Shown here piece after piece: positions 9,022 through 17,724 of a DNA stretch of 64,000 bases. The DNA comes from Pseudomonas sp. 5P_3.1_Bac2 (GTDB lineage Bacteria > Pseudomonadota > Gammaproteobacteria > Pseudomonadales > Pseudomonadaceae): NCBI RefSeq assembly GCF_025465995.1, contig NZ_JANLNY010000023.1, positions 434,001 to 498,000 of the forward strand, written 5' to 3'. Below the pieces are notes generated by a model that was not told the origin of the DNA, made no database searches, and saw only the letters and a program-made list of their open reading frames with translations. The position numbers and the translations under genes were made by a program. Every line of letters starts with the position of its first letter. Position 1 is the first letter of the stretch.

Positions 9022-10377
9022 ATGCACAAATTTGCCCATCGCACTACCGCGCTGCTGCTTGGCGTGTTCAGTTGGCCACTGCTGGCCAGCGCTGCCGAAC
9101 CCCAACCGACCCACGAATTTAGCCTCGATAACGGCCTTAAAGTCATAGTGCGCGAAGACCACCGCGCCCCGGTGGTGGTCTCCCAAGTTTGGTACAAGGT
9201 TGGCTCCAGCTACGAGACGCCGGGCCAGACCGGCTTGTCCCACGCCCTTGAACACATGATGTTCAAAGGCAGTAGCAAGGTCGGCCCCGGTGAAGCCTCG
9301 CGCATCCTGCGTGACCTAGGCGCGCAAGAGAACGCCTTTACCAGCGATGACTACACCGCCTATTACCAAGTGCTGGCCCGCGATCGCCTGCCGATAGCGC
9401 TGGAGCTGGAAGCGGATCGCATGGCCACCCTGAAGTTGCCGGCCGATGAGTTCGCCAAAGAAATCGAAGTGATCAAGGAAGAGCGGCGCCTGCGCACCGA
9501 CGACAAGCCCAACGCCTTGGCCTACGAGCGCTTTAAAGCCCTGGCCTACCCTGCCAGCGGCTATCACACGCCGACTATTGGTTGGATGGCTGACCTGGAT
9601 CGCATGAGCATCGATGAGCTGCGCGCCTGGTACCACAACTGGTATGCACCGAATAACGCCACGTTGGTGGTGGTCGGCGATGTCAGCGCCAGCGAGGTCA
9701 AAGCGCTGGCCCAGCGCTATTTCGCCGCCATTCCCAAGCGCCCCCTGCCCAGCGCCAAAGTCCCGCTGGAGCTGGCTGAGCCCGGCGAGCGCCGCCTGAC
9801 GCTGCATGTGCAGACACAACTGCCAAGCCTGATGATGGGCTTTAACGTGCCCGGCCTGGCCACGGCTAAAGAGCCGCGCCAAGTGCATGCGCTGCGTTTG
9901 ATTTCCGCCCTGCTCGATGGCGGCTATAGCGCCCGTCTGGCGTCCCATCTGGAACGCGGCGAGGAGTTGGTCTCCGGCGCCTCGGCTTGGTACGACAACA
10001 CGCCCCGTGGCGACAGCCTGTTTATCCTGTCCGCCAGCCCGAATATCCAAACCGGTAAAACCCTTGAGCAAGTCGAAGCCGGCCTGTGGCGCGAGCTGAC
10101 AAAACTTAAGGACAGCCCGCCCACGCCGCAAGAACTAGCCCGCGTGCGTGCGCAAGTGATCGCCGGCCTGGTCTACGAGCGCGACTCGATTTCCAGCCAG
10201 GCCAATGCTATCGGCCAATTGGAGTCGGTGGGCTTGTCGTGGAAGCTGGTCGATCAGGAATTGGCCGAGCTCGAAGCGGTGACTCCGGCTGATATTCAGC
10301 AAGCCGCAAAAACCTTTTTCACCCGCGAGCGCTTAACCGTCGCCCACGTTCTGCCTGAGGAGAGCCGCCATGAGTGA
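9022..10377 (+). CDS. M16-family zinc protease (catalytic member of the pair)
   Basis: This 451-residue secreted or periplasmic peptidase of the pitrilysin/insulinase clan begins with a signal peptide (cleavage probably after ASA, about residue 24). The inverted zinc motif HALEH is at residues 74-78, and the distal Glu ligand lies in the EVIKEERR segment. The natural substrate is unknown. It overlaps the next M16 gene by 8 bp, and the two probably form a heterodimer as in other bacterial M16B pairs. The syntenic PAO1 genes are PA0371/PA0372 (from memory). Confidence 0.9.
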   Translation: MHKFAHRTTALLLGVFSWPLLASAAEPQPTHEFSLDNGLKVIVREDHRAPVVVSQVWYKVGSSYETPGQTGLSHALEHMMFKGSSKVGPGEASRILRDLGAQENAFTSDDYTAYYQVLARDRLPIALELEADRMATLKLPADEFAKEIEVIKEERRLRTDDKPNALAYERFKALAYPASGYHTPTIGWMADLDRMSIDELRAWYHNWYAPNNATLVVVGDVSASEVKALAQRYFAAIPKRPLPSAKVPLELAEPGERRLTLHVQTQLPSLMMGFNVPGLATAKEPRQVHALRLISALLDGGYSARLASHLERGEELVSGASAWYDNTPRGDSLFILSASPNIQTGKTLEQVEAGLWRELTKLKDSPPTPQELARVRAQVIAGLVYERDSISSQANAIGQLESVGLSWKLVDQELAELEAVTPADIQQAAKTFFTRERLTVAHVLPEESRHE

Positions 10378-11857
10378 GCGTACATCCCTGCGCTACGCCC
10401 TGCTCGTCTTGGCTGTGGTGCTGATTCTCGGCGCCCTAGCCCTGCTGCAACAAAACCCGGTGCTGGCGCCACAGCGCGCGGCCGCTGCGCCCGCAGCGAC
10501 TCAGGGTTTGCAGTCATTAACCGAGCTGGATAAACAAGCCCCTGCCCAGCGCAGCCTGAATATCCAAACCTGGCAAACCGCTGAAGGCGCCAAGGTCATG
10601 TTCGTCGAAGCCCACGAGCTGCCGATGTTCGACCTGCAACTGACCTTCGCCGCCGGCAGCAGCCGTGATGGCGACGCCCCGGGCCTGGCGACCTTAACCA
10701 ACGCCATGCTTAACGAAGGCATCCCCGGTAAAGACGTCGGCGCCATCGCTGCCGGCTTTGAAGACCTAGGCGCCGAGTTCGGTAATGGTTCGTACCGCGA
10801 CATGGCCATCGCCAGCCTGCGCAGCTTAAGTGCGCGCGAACAACGCGAGCCGGCCATGGCGCTGTTCAGCCAAGTGCTGGGCCAGCCAAGCTTCCCTGAA
10901 GACTCGCTGCTGCGGATCAAAAACCAGCTGCTGGCCGGCTTTGAGTACGACAAACAAAACCCCGGCAAAATCGGCAGCCGCGCCCTGTTTGAACGGCTCT
11001 ACGGCGAGCATCCCTATGCGCATCCGAGTGACGGCACGCCCGAGTCGATCAGCGCAATCACTCGCGAACAACTGCAAGCCTTCCACGCCAAGGCTTATGC
11101 CGCTGGCAACGCGGTGATCGCGCTGGTTGGCGACCTTTCCCGCGCCGATGCCGAAGCCCTGGCCGCGCAGGTCTCCAGTGCCCTGCCGCAAGGCCCAGGC
11201 CTGGCGCCAGTTGCGCAACCGCAGGCGCCGCAAGCCGGCGAGCAGCACATTGAGTTTCCTTCCAAGCAGACTCACCTGATGATTGCCGAATTGGGCATTG
11301 ATCGCCGTGATCCGGACAATGCGGCGCTGTACCTGGGCAACCAGATCTTCGGCGGTGGCGGTTTCGGTACCCGCTTGATGACCGAAGTGCGCGAGAAGCG
11401 CGGACTGACCTACGGCGTGTACTCTGGCTTTAGCACCATGCAGGCCAAGGGTCCGTTTACCATCAGCCTGCAAACCCGCGCCGAACTGAGCAGCGGCACC
11501 TTGCAACTGGTGAAGGATCTGCTGGCTGACTTCATCAAAAACGGCCCGACTGAGAAGGAAATCAACGACGCCAAACGCGAGATCGCCGGCAGCTATCCGC
11601 TGAGCACGGCAAATAACTCGGCGATTGTTGGCCAACTCGGCTCCATGGCGTTCTACGGCCTGCCGCTGAATTACCTCGAAGACTTTATGGCGCAAATCCA
11701 GGCTCTGAGCGCTGCGCAAGTGAAGGCCGCCATGGCCAAGCACCTCGACCCTGACGCTCTGGTGGTGGTCAGCGTTGGCCCGACCGTGGCGCAGCAACCG
11801 CTGCCGCCGCCCACTGAGCGCCCAGTCCAAGAGCCTTCTGCCGTACCGGAGCATTAA
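10370..11857 (+). CDS. M16-family peptidase-like partner lacking the HxxEH site
   Basis: This 495-residue protein has an N-terminal membrane anchor or uncleaved signal (about residues 7-26) and two M16 domains. At the position of the zinc motif it reads GLATLTNAML, so the metal-binding HxxEH is absent. The C-terminal half keeps the substrate-clamp pattern GGGFGTRLMTEVREKRGLTYGVYS (Arg/Tyr motif), as in non-catalytic beta-type M16B subunits. It is translationally coupled to the catalytic partner upstream, and its stop overlaps the rsmD start by one base. Confidence 0.88.
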   Translation: MSERTSLRYALLVLAVVLILGALALLQQNPVLAPQRAAAAPAATQGLQSLTELDKQAPAQRSLNIQTWQTAEGAKVMFVEAHELPMFDLQLTFAAGSSRDGDAPGLATLTNAMLNEGIPGKDVGAIAAGFEDLGAEFGNGSYRDMAIASLRSLSAREQREPAMALFSQVLGQPSFPEDSLLRIKNQLLAGFEYDKQNPGKIGSRALFERLYGEHPYAHPSDGTPESISAITREQLQAFHAKAYAAGNAVIALVGDLSRADAEALAAQVSSALPQGPGLAPVAQPQAPQAGEQHIEFPSKQTHLMIAELGIDRRDPDNAALYLGNQIFGGGGFGTRLMTEVREKRGLTYGVYSGFSTMQAKGPFTISLQTRAELSSGTLQLVKDLLADFIKNGPTEKEINDAKREIAGSYPLSTANNSAIVGQLGSMAFYGLPLNYLEDFMAQIQALSAAQVKAAMAKHLDPDALVVVSVGPTVAQQPLPPPTERPVQEPSAVPEH

Positions 11858-12456
11858 TGAGTAAAAGATCCACCGCGCCGGCCAAAGCCGGCGTCCATGG
11901 CGGCACTGGCCAGTTGCGCATCATCGCTGGGCAGTGGCGTTCACGGCGCTTTAGCTTTCCCGACGGCCCGGGCCTGCGGCCGACGCCTGATCGAGTGCGC
12001 GAGACGCTGTTTAACTGGCTCGCGCCCTATGTTGAAGGCGCCAAGGTGCTGGACTGCTTCGCCGGTAGCGGCGCGCTGTTTTTAGAAGCGCTGTCGCGCG
12101 GCGCCGAACAGGCCCTGGCGCTGGATTTAAACCCGCAGTCGGTGGCCGCCTTGCGCGGCCATCTGAGCCTGCTCAATTGCCACGCCGGTCAGGTGCAGCA
12201 AGTGGATACCCTGGCCCATCTGCAACAGCCGGCCAGCAGCGCCTTTGATCTGGTGTTCCTCGACCCGCCGTTTCATCAGGACTTGCTCGCGCCAGCTTGC
12301 ACCCTGCTGGAAAGTCACGGCTGGCTGACAGAGCGGGCGTGGATCTACTGCGAAAGCGAAACCGCGCCTTCGACCCTCGGCCTGCCCGGCAACTGGCGCC
12401 TGCACCGGGAGAAACACACAGGCCAGGTGCATTACTCGCTGTGGCAGCGCGGCTAA
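11857..12456 (+). CDS. rsmD: 16S rRNA (guanine966-N2)-methyltransferase RsmD
   Basis: RsmD methylates N2 of G966 in 16S rRNA. The 199-residue protein shows the RPTPDRVRETLFNWL segment (substrate/SAM-binding loop), the SAM motif DCFAGSGALFLEALSRGA and the catalytic motif DLVFLDPPF. The leading 20 residues are Lys/Ala-rich and probably disordered. It is the third gene of the run after the two M16 peptidases, with its start overlapping the preceding stop by one base. Confidence 0.95.
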   Translation: MSKRSTAPAKAGVHGGTGQLRIIAGQWRSRRFSFPDGPGLRPTPDRVRETLFNWLAPYVEGAKVLDCFAGSGALFLEALSRGAEQALALDLNPQSVAALRGHLSLLNCHAGQVQQVDTLAHLQQPASSAFDLVFLDPPFHQDLLAPACTLLESHGWLTERAWIYCESETAPSTLGLPGNWRLHREKHTGQVHYSLWQRG

Positions 12457-12586
12457 GCCCAGCAGCCAACCCTGTAGCCTAAGCGTCATAAGTGCCTCTT
12501 AAGGTTTGCCCAACATCGGCGCAAATCTTAGGGGGCGTTATGTCGGCACTGAGCATCCATTGGCGCCTAGCGCCTGGGCTGAAGCC

Positions 12587-13753
12587 ATGAAGATCGCCGT
12601 AGCCGGCATGGGCTACGTGGGTTTGGCTAACGCGGTGTTACTGGCCCAGCAGCACGAAGTGGTGGCACTGGACATCAACCCGGCCAAGGTCACGGCGCTC
12701 AACCAGGGCCAGGCGCCGATCAGCGACAGCCTGTTACAGGACTATCTCAGCCAGCGCTCCCTTAATCTGCGCGCCACCCTCGATGCGCAAGACGCCTATA
12801 GCGGCGCCAGCTATGTGCTGATCGCCACGCCCTCGGATTACAACCCACACAGCAACACCTTCGATACCCGCTCGATTGAGGCGGTGATCAAGGATGTGCT
12901 GCGCCTCAATCCGCAGGCGCTGATCGTCATCAAGTCCACCGTGCCGTTGGGCTATACCGAGCGGGTCAAACAACAGTTCGGCTGCAGCCAAATCCTCTTT
13001 GCCCCGGAGTTTCTCCGCGAAGGCCGCGCCCTTGAGGATGCCCTGCGGCCAACGCGGATCATTATCGGTGAGCGCTCGACACGGGCGGCAAAGTTCGCTC
13101 AAGTGCTGTTAAACGCAAGCCTGGATCGCAATTTCCCGGTGCTGCTCACCGACGCCGGCGAGGCCGAGTCGATCAAGCTGTTTGCCAATGCTTACCTGGC
13201 CATGCGCGTGGCGTTTTTCAATGAGCTGGACAGCTACGCCATCCACCACGGCCTCGATAGCGCGCAGATTATTCAGGGCGTAGGCCTCGACCCACGGATC
13301 GGTCAGCACTATCAAAACCCCTCCTTTGGCTATGGCGGCTACTGCCTGCCGAAAGACACCCAGCAGCTTCTGGCTAACTTTGCTGGAGTGCCGCAACGCT
13401 TGATCAGCGCCATAGTCGCCGCCAACCCGGTGCGGCAAAGTTTTATTGCTGCGCAGATCATCGCGCAGAAGCCGCAGGTGGTGGGGATCTACCGACTGAT
13501 CATGAAAAGCGGTTCGGATAATTTCCGCGCTGCCAGCATTCAAGGGGTGATGCAGCAGTTGGTCGAGCACGGCATCCGCGTGCTGATTTATGAACCCAAC
13601 TGGACGGGCGCTGAATATGCCGCTGTCCAGGTGCTGAATGATCTTGCCCAGTTTAAGGCGCAGGCGGATATCATCCTGTGCAATCGGCGCTGCGCACAGC
13701 TTTCGGATGTCAGCGCGAAGATTTACAGCCGCGACGTATTTGGCTGTGATTAA
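12587..13753 (+). CDS. ugd: UDP-glucose 6-dehydrogenase (E. coli Ugd type)
   Basis: The enzyme oxidises UDP-glucose to UDP-glucuronate with two NAD+, feeding polysaccharide and lipid A modification pathways. The 388-residue protein starts with an NAD-binding Rossmann motif GMGYVGLANA (8-17). It has the FAPEFLREGRAL segment and the catalytic Cys253 in GYGGYCLPKD. The ATG at 12587 is chosen because the NAD-binding fold begins there; the open frame to 12506 adds nothing conserved. The length equals that of E. coli Ugd. No other polysaccharide genes are adjacent, so it is probably its own unit. Confidence 0.9.
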   Translation: MKIAVAGMGYVGLANAVLLAQQHEVVALDINPAKVTALNQGQAPISDSLLQDYLSQRSLNLRATLDAQDAYSGASYVLIATPSDYNPHSNTFDTRSIEAVIKDVLRLNPQALIVIKSTVPLGYTERVKQQFGCSQILFAPEFLREGRALEDALRPTRIIIGERSTRAAKFAQVLLNASLDRNFPVLLTDAGEAESIKLFANAYLAMRVAFFNELDSYAIHHGLDSAQIIQGVGLDPRIGQHYQNPSFGYGGYCLPKDTQQLLANFAGVPQRLISAIVAANPVRQSFIAAQIIAQKPQVVGIYRLIMKSGSDNFRAASIQGVMQQLVEHGIRVLIYEPNWTGAEYAAVQVLNDLAQFKAQADIILCNRRCAQLSDVSAKIYSRDVFGCD

Positions 13754-13776
13754 CCCCTTACGCAAGTGCCCTCTGC

Positions 13777-14772
13777 ATGTCTGATCCCTATCGCGCCCCT
13801 TGGTGGCTGGCCAACCCACACCTGCAAACCCTGTGGGGTTCACTGTGGCGCAAGCCACCGAGTCTGACCCGCCAGCGTGAGCGCCTGTGGCTGGACGACG
13901 GCGACTTTCTCGATCTGGACTGGCATGGCCCGCAGCATGCAGACAGGCCGTTGGTGCTGGTGCTGCACGGCCTGACCGGGTCATCGAGCTCGCATTACGT
14001 GCTCGGCCTGCAACACCAGCTGGGCCAACGCGGCTGGTCCAGCGTGGCCTTGAATTGGCGCGGCTGCTCCGGCGAGCCGAATCTATTGCCCCAGGGTTAT
14101 CACTCCGGCGTCAGCGCCGATGTGTTGCAGGTGGTCCGTCATCTGCGCCGCACACGGCCACAGGCGGCCCTGTATGGCGTGGGCTATTCGCTGGGCGGCA
14201 ACGTGCTGCTTAAGTATCTAGGCGAGCAAGGTGCCGCCAGCCAGTTGCAGGGCGCGGTGGCGGTGTCGGTGCCGTTTCGTTTGGATCACTGCGCGCAGCG
14301 CATCGGTCAGGGGTTTTCCAAGCTCTATCAAGCGCACTTTATGCGCGAGCTGGGTGCCTATGTGCAGCTCAAGCAGGATTACTTCCAGCAACAAGGTTAC
14401 CCACAGCACGCCGCGACCCTGCGCGAGCTGGGCTCAACCAAGGGCATGCGCACCTTCTGGGATTTTGACGGACGCTTCACCGCACCGCTGCATGGCTACG
14501 CCGATGCCCACGACTATTATCAGCGCGCCTCAAGCCGCTTCTTCCTTAAAGACATTGCCACGCCAACCTTGATGATTCAGGCCGCTGACGATCCTTTCGT
14601 GTTCCGCCACAGCCTGCCCGAAGCCCATGAGCTGTCCGCCCAGGTGCAGCTGGAGTTGCACGCCAAGGGCGGCCATGTCGGCTTTATCGAAGGCCGTTCC
14701 GGGCAAACCGGTTATTACCTAGAGCGGCGTATTCCCGCCTGGTTGAGCCAGCTGGATCAGGCCCGGACTTAG
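13777..14772 (+). CDS. YheT-family alpha/beta hydrolase
   Basis: This 331-residue protein belongs to the YheT/EMB8 (ABHD1/3-like) hydrolases. It has the PWWLANPHLQTLW N-terminal signature, oxyanion motif HGLTGSS, nucleophile elbow GYSLGGN with Ser138, and the acid and His of the triad in AADDPFV and KGGHVGF. Relatives are esterases or lipases of uncertain physiological substrate. It lies 23 bp after ugd, and its last 4 bases overlap the end of convergent laoR. Confidence 0.88.
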   Translation: MSDPYRAPWWLANPHLQTLWGSLWRKPPSLTRQRERLWLDDGDFLDLDWHGPQHADRPLVLVLHGLTGSSSSHYVLGLQHQLGQRGWSSVALNWRGCSGEPNLLPQGYHSGVSADVLQVVRHLRRTRPQAALYGVGYSLGGNVLLKYLGEQGAASQLQGAVAVSVPFRLDHCAQRIGQGFSKLYQAHFMRELGAYVQLKQDYFQQQGYPQHAATLRELGSTKGMRTFWDFDGRFTAPLHGYADAHDYYQRASSRFFLKDIATPTLMIQAADDPFVFRHSLPEAHELSAQVQLELHAKGGHVGFIEGRSGQTGYYLERRIPAWLSQLDQART

Positions 14773-15446
14773 CCTTGGCTCTTGGGCCCCAGCACCTGCT
14801 CCAGCGGCACATGCAGGCGGGCGTAGAGCGCCTCCACTGCCGCCCGCGCTGGTGCAGCGATATAACCGCCCTCCAGCGCCAGCACCTGGTAAATCCCCCG
14901 GCGCAGCATGGCCTGACTAAGGTCGCTGGCATCGCCACGCGCAGTGCATAAAAAGCGTACCCAGCTGGTCATGATGATCCAGCTGTTAAGGGTCAACGCC
15001 TCAATCTGCGCCGGGCTCATTAGCAGGATGCCGGCCTCGACAAAGCCCTGATAAATATCCTGCGCACGCTCCAGACAGCGCTGCGAAAACAGCCGGTAGC
15101 GCTGGGCCAATTGCACGTCGCTGTCGAGCAAATGCTCTAGGTCACGGTGCAAAAAGCGGTAGTGCCACATGGCAGCGAGCAGCGCCTCGAGATAGAAGGT
15201 TTTATCGTCCACCGTCAGTGGGCGCCCACTGGGGCGGCGCAGGAAGCTGTCCACCTGAGCTTCGTACTGGTCGAACAGCTCGGCGATGATCGCCTGCTTA
15301 TTGCGGAAGTGGTAATACAGATTGCCCGGCGAGATCCCCAAGTGGGCGGCGATATGGTTAGTGGTCACGGCCCGCTCACCCTGAGCATTAAACAGCGCCA
15401 GGCTGTCCTGGATGATCCGATCACGGGTTTTCAACACAGCACTCAT
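14769..15446 (-). CDS. laoR: TetR-family repressor LaoR
   Basis: This 225-residue regulator has an N-terminal TetR helix-turn-helix (ALFNAQGERAVTTNHIAAHLGISPGNLYYHFRNK spans about 17-50) and a variable ligand-binding C-terminal domain. It is divergent from laoC-laoB-laoA. In P. aeruginosa LaoR regulates that operon, which oxidises long-chain alcohols derived from SDS and alkanes. A perfect palindrome in the laoC promoter is its probable operator. The assignment as LaoR rests on gene order and family. Confidence 0.85.
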   Translation of the reverse strand: MSAVLKTRDRIIQDSLALFNAQGERAVTTNHIAAHLGISPGNLYYHFRNKQAIIAELFDQYEAQVDSFLRRPSGRPLTVDDKTFYLEALLAAMWHYRFLHRDLEHLLDSDVQLAQRYRLFSQRCLERAQDIYQGFVEAGILLMSPAQIEALTLNSWIIMTSWVRFLCTARGDASDLSQAMLRRGIYQVLALEGGYIAAPARAAVEALYARLHVPLEQVLGPKSQG

Positions 15447-15543
15447 AACACCTCAAATTCACTAGCCAAGCGGCAGGCCAACCGTCCGTAGCGGCAAGCC
15501 AAGTCCCGGATAAGCAAGCTGCCCAACGGCCACGGTCAGACAA

Positions 15544-15572
15544 TTGACACATTAGAGTATTTACTCTAAAAA
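15544..15572 (+). promoter_or_regulatory. laoC promoter with embedded palindromic operator
   Basis: A consensus -35 TTGACA (15544-15549) is followed after 17 bp by a TAAAAA -10-like hexamer (15567-15572). Between them lies a perfect 8-bp inverted repeat, TTAGAGTA-TT-TACTCTAA (15552-15569). Its position means a bound TetR dimer would block RNA polymerase. It is about 70 bp before the laoC start and 100 bp before the divergent laoR start, so it may also give autoregulation. Confidence 0.72.
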
Positions 15573-15642
15573 TCCAGACATCCTTTCACCGGGTTTCAAC
15601 CGTTGAAGCACGGTTTTGCTGGAATGCCGAGGAGCAGCACAA

Positions 15643-17085
15643 ATGGTCGCCGAAGTCGCCCAATTAGAACAAAGTCTGCACAACAGCCAAGCGCAACTCA
15701 GCCACATGCACAGCACCTTCGCTGTGCAGCGCCAGGCCTTTAATGCTAACCCAATGCCTGCCGCCGAGCAGCGCATCCGCTGGCTCAAGAGCTTGGCCGA
15801 GCTGCTGAGCAACGAGCGCGACAGCCTGATCAAGGCGATCAATCAGGACTTCAGCAACCGCAGCGCCGATGAAACCCTGCTGGCCGAGTTGCTGCCGAGC
15901 CTACACGGCATTCACTACGCGACTAAGCGCCTGAAAAAATGGATGAAGCCCTCGCGGCGCAAAGTCGGCGTGCAGTTTATGCCCGCTGCGGCCAAGGTCA
16001 TCTATCAGCCGCTGGGCGTGGTGGGCGTGATCGTGCCGTGGAACTACCCGCTGTTTCTCGCCATTGGCCCGCTGACCGGGGCGCTGGCCGCCGGCAACCG
16101 GGTGATGATCAAGATGAGCGAGTCGACCCCGACCACCACCCAGGTGCTGAAAGACCTGCTGGCGACCATTTTCCCGGAAGACTTAGTCAGCGTGGTGCAA
16201 GGCGAGGCTGATGTCGGCGTGGCCTTCTCCAAGCTGCCCTTCGATCACCTGCTGTTCACCGGCGCCACCAGCATTGGCCGGCATGTCATGCGCGCCGCAG
16301 CGGATAACCTGACGCCGGTAACGCTTGAACTGGGCGGCAAGTCGCCGGCCATCGTCAGCGCCAGCGTGCCTCTGGCCGACGCCGCCGAACGCATCGCCTT
16401 CGGCAAAACCCTTAACGCCGGACAAACCTGCGTAGCCCCGGACTACGTGCTGGTGCCCAAAGACCGCGTGATGGGTTTCGTCGAAGCTTATCGCCAGGCT
16501 GTCGCCACTTTCTTCCCGAAACTCACCGACAACCCGGACTACACCGCGATCATCAACGAGCGCCAGCTGCAGCGGTTGAACAGCTATGTGGCCGACGCCC
16601 AGGACAAAGGCGCCGAAGTCATCCCGCTGTTTGCCGAGGGCCAGGGCCGGCGCATGCCCCACGCCCTGCTGCTGAATGTCAGCAATGAGATGAAGGTGAT
16701 GCAGGAGGAAATCTTCGGCCCGCTGCTGCCGATCATTCCTTACGACAGCCTGGAGCAAGCCCTGAGCTTTGTCCGCGAGCGCGACCGGCCCCTGGCGCTG
16801 TACTACTTTGGCTACGACAAGGCCGAGCAGCAGCATGTGCTGACTCACAGCCACTCGGGCGGCGTGTGCATCAACGACACCCTGCTGCATGTGGCCCAGG
16901 ACGATATGCCGTTCGGTGGCGTCGGCCCCTCGGGCATGGGCCATTACCACGGGCATGAGGGTTTCTTGACCTTCAGCAAGGCCAAGGGCGTGTTTATCAA
17001 ACAGCGCTTTAACGCGGCCAAGGTGATCTACCCGCCCTATGGCGGCTGGCTGCTAAACATGGTCTATAAGTTTTTCGTGCGTTAA
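15643..17085 (+). CDS. laoC: Aldehyde dehydrogenase LaoC (coniferyl aldehyde dehydrogenase-like)
   Basis: LaoC oxidises the long-chain aldehyde made by LaoA to the fatty acid with NAD(P)+. The 480-residue protein has the NAD-binding WNYPLFLAIGPL region, the catalytic base Glu229 in LELGGKSP and the nucleophile Cys263 in NAGQTCVAP. A short C-terminal hydrophobic stretch (YGGWLLNMVYKFF) resembles the membrane tail of long-chain aldehyde dehydrogenases. The ATG at 15643 is chosen because a GAGGAG ribosome-binding site precedes it by 8 bp; an upstream in-frame codon at 15616 has none. Confidence 0.9.
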   Translation: MVAEVAQLEQSLHNSQAQLSHMHSTFAVQRQAFNANPMPAAEQRIRWLKSLAELLSNERDSLIKAINQDFSNRSADETLLAELLPSLHGIHYATKRLKKWMKPSRRKVGVQFMPAAAKVIYQPLGVVGVIVPWNYPLFLAIGPLTGALAAGNRVMIKMSESTPTTTQVLKDLLATIFPEDLVSVVQGEADVGVAFSKLPFDHLLFTGATSIGRHVMRAAADNLTPVTLELGGKSPAIVSASVPLADAAERIAFGKTLNAGQTCVAPDYVLVPKDRVMGFVEAYRQAVATFFPKLTDNPDYTAIINERQLQRLNSYVADAQDKGAEVIPLFAEGQGRRMPHALLLNVSNEMKVMQEEIFGPLLPIIPYDSLEQALSFVRERDRPLALYYFGYDKAEQQHVLTHSHSGGVCINDTLLHVAQDDMPFGGVGPSGMGHYHGHEGFLTFSKAKGVFIKQRFNAAKVIYPPYGGWLLNMVYKFFVR

Positions 17086-17129
17086 GCCCCGGCCCTGCAC
17101 CGCAGAGCGCGTATGAGAGCGAATCCGCT

Positions 17130-17675
17130 ATGACCACCTCCTTGAGCGCGACAGCCCAGCTGTCGCGGCGCCATGTGCTTAAAGTCGGCCTGTTCGGTAG
17201 TGCCTTCTTGGCCACCGTGGGCGTTACCGCCAGCCTCAGCGGCTGCTCCGACAGCCGCCTGCAAGATGGTTATGCGGCGCTGCGCGCCAGCGACCTGGGC
17301 TTTTTGCAGGCGCTGATCCCGGTGCTGCTGAGCAGTGCAGTGCAGCCTGCGCAGATGCCGCAAGCGGTGGAGCAGACCCTGAAGAATATCGATTACGGCC
17401 TCAATCACCTGTCGCCGAGCATGCTCAAGCTGACCCAGCAGCTGTTTGATCTGCTGACCATGCCGATTACCCGCGGTCCGCTGACCGGGATCTGGGGGCA
17501 TTGGCACAAGGCTTCCGAGGCCCATATGCAGGCCTTTCTCAAACGCTGGGAAAACAGCTCGATCAGCTTACTGCGCAAAGCCCATGCGGCCTTGCTGCAA
17601 CTGGTGTTGATGGCTTGGTACAGCGCCCCGCAATCATGGGCGCACTGTGGCTACCCTGGCCCGCCGAAATTTTAA
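17130..17675 (+). CDS. laoB: LaoB, twin-arginine signal protein of the long-chain alcohol oxidation system
   Basis: This 181-residue protein begins with a twin-arginine export signal (SRRHVLKVG, residues 12-20) and a hydrophobic stretch ending in a lipobox-like LSGC (Cys39). It may therefore be exported folded by Tat and lipidated. The rest resembles small subunits of GMC-type membrane dehydrogenases. By analogy it may carry LaoA, which lacks its own signal, to the membrane or periplasm. It sits between laoC and laoA, the order known in P. aeruginosa. Confidence 0.82.
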   Translation: MTTSLSATAQLSRRHVLKVGLFGSAFLATVGVTASLSGCSDSRLQDGYAALRASDLGFLQALIPVLLSSAVQPAQMPQAVEQTLKNIDYGLNHLSPSMLKLTQQLFDLLTMPITRGPLTGIWGHWHKASEAHMQAFLKRWENSSISLLRKAHAALLQLVLMAWYSAPQSWAHCGYPGPPKF

Positions 17676-17724
17676 GCCCACCCACCTTAGCGTCTGACTG
17701 CTGTAGCCACCCAGAGATTGCGCC

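Noticed and set aside
10826..11854. 342-codon minus-strand frame opposite the second M16 gene
   Set aside because: Antisense to a conserved gene, no ribosome-binding site or family similarity seen.
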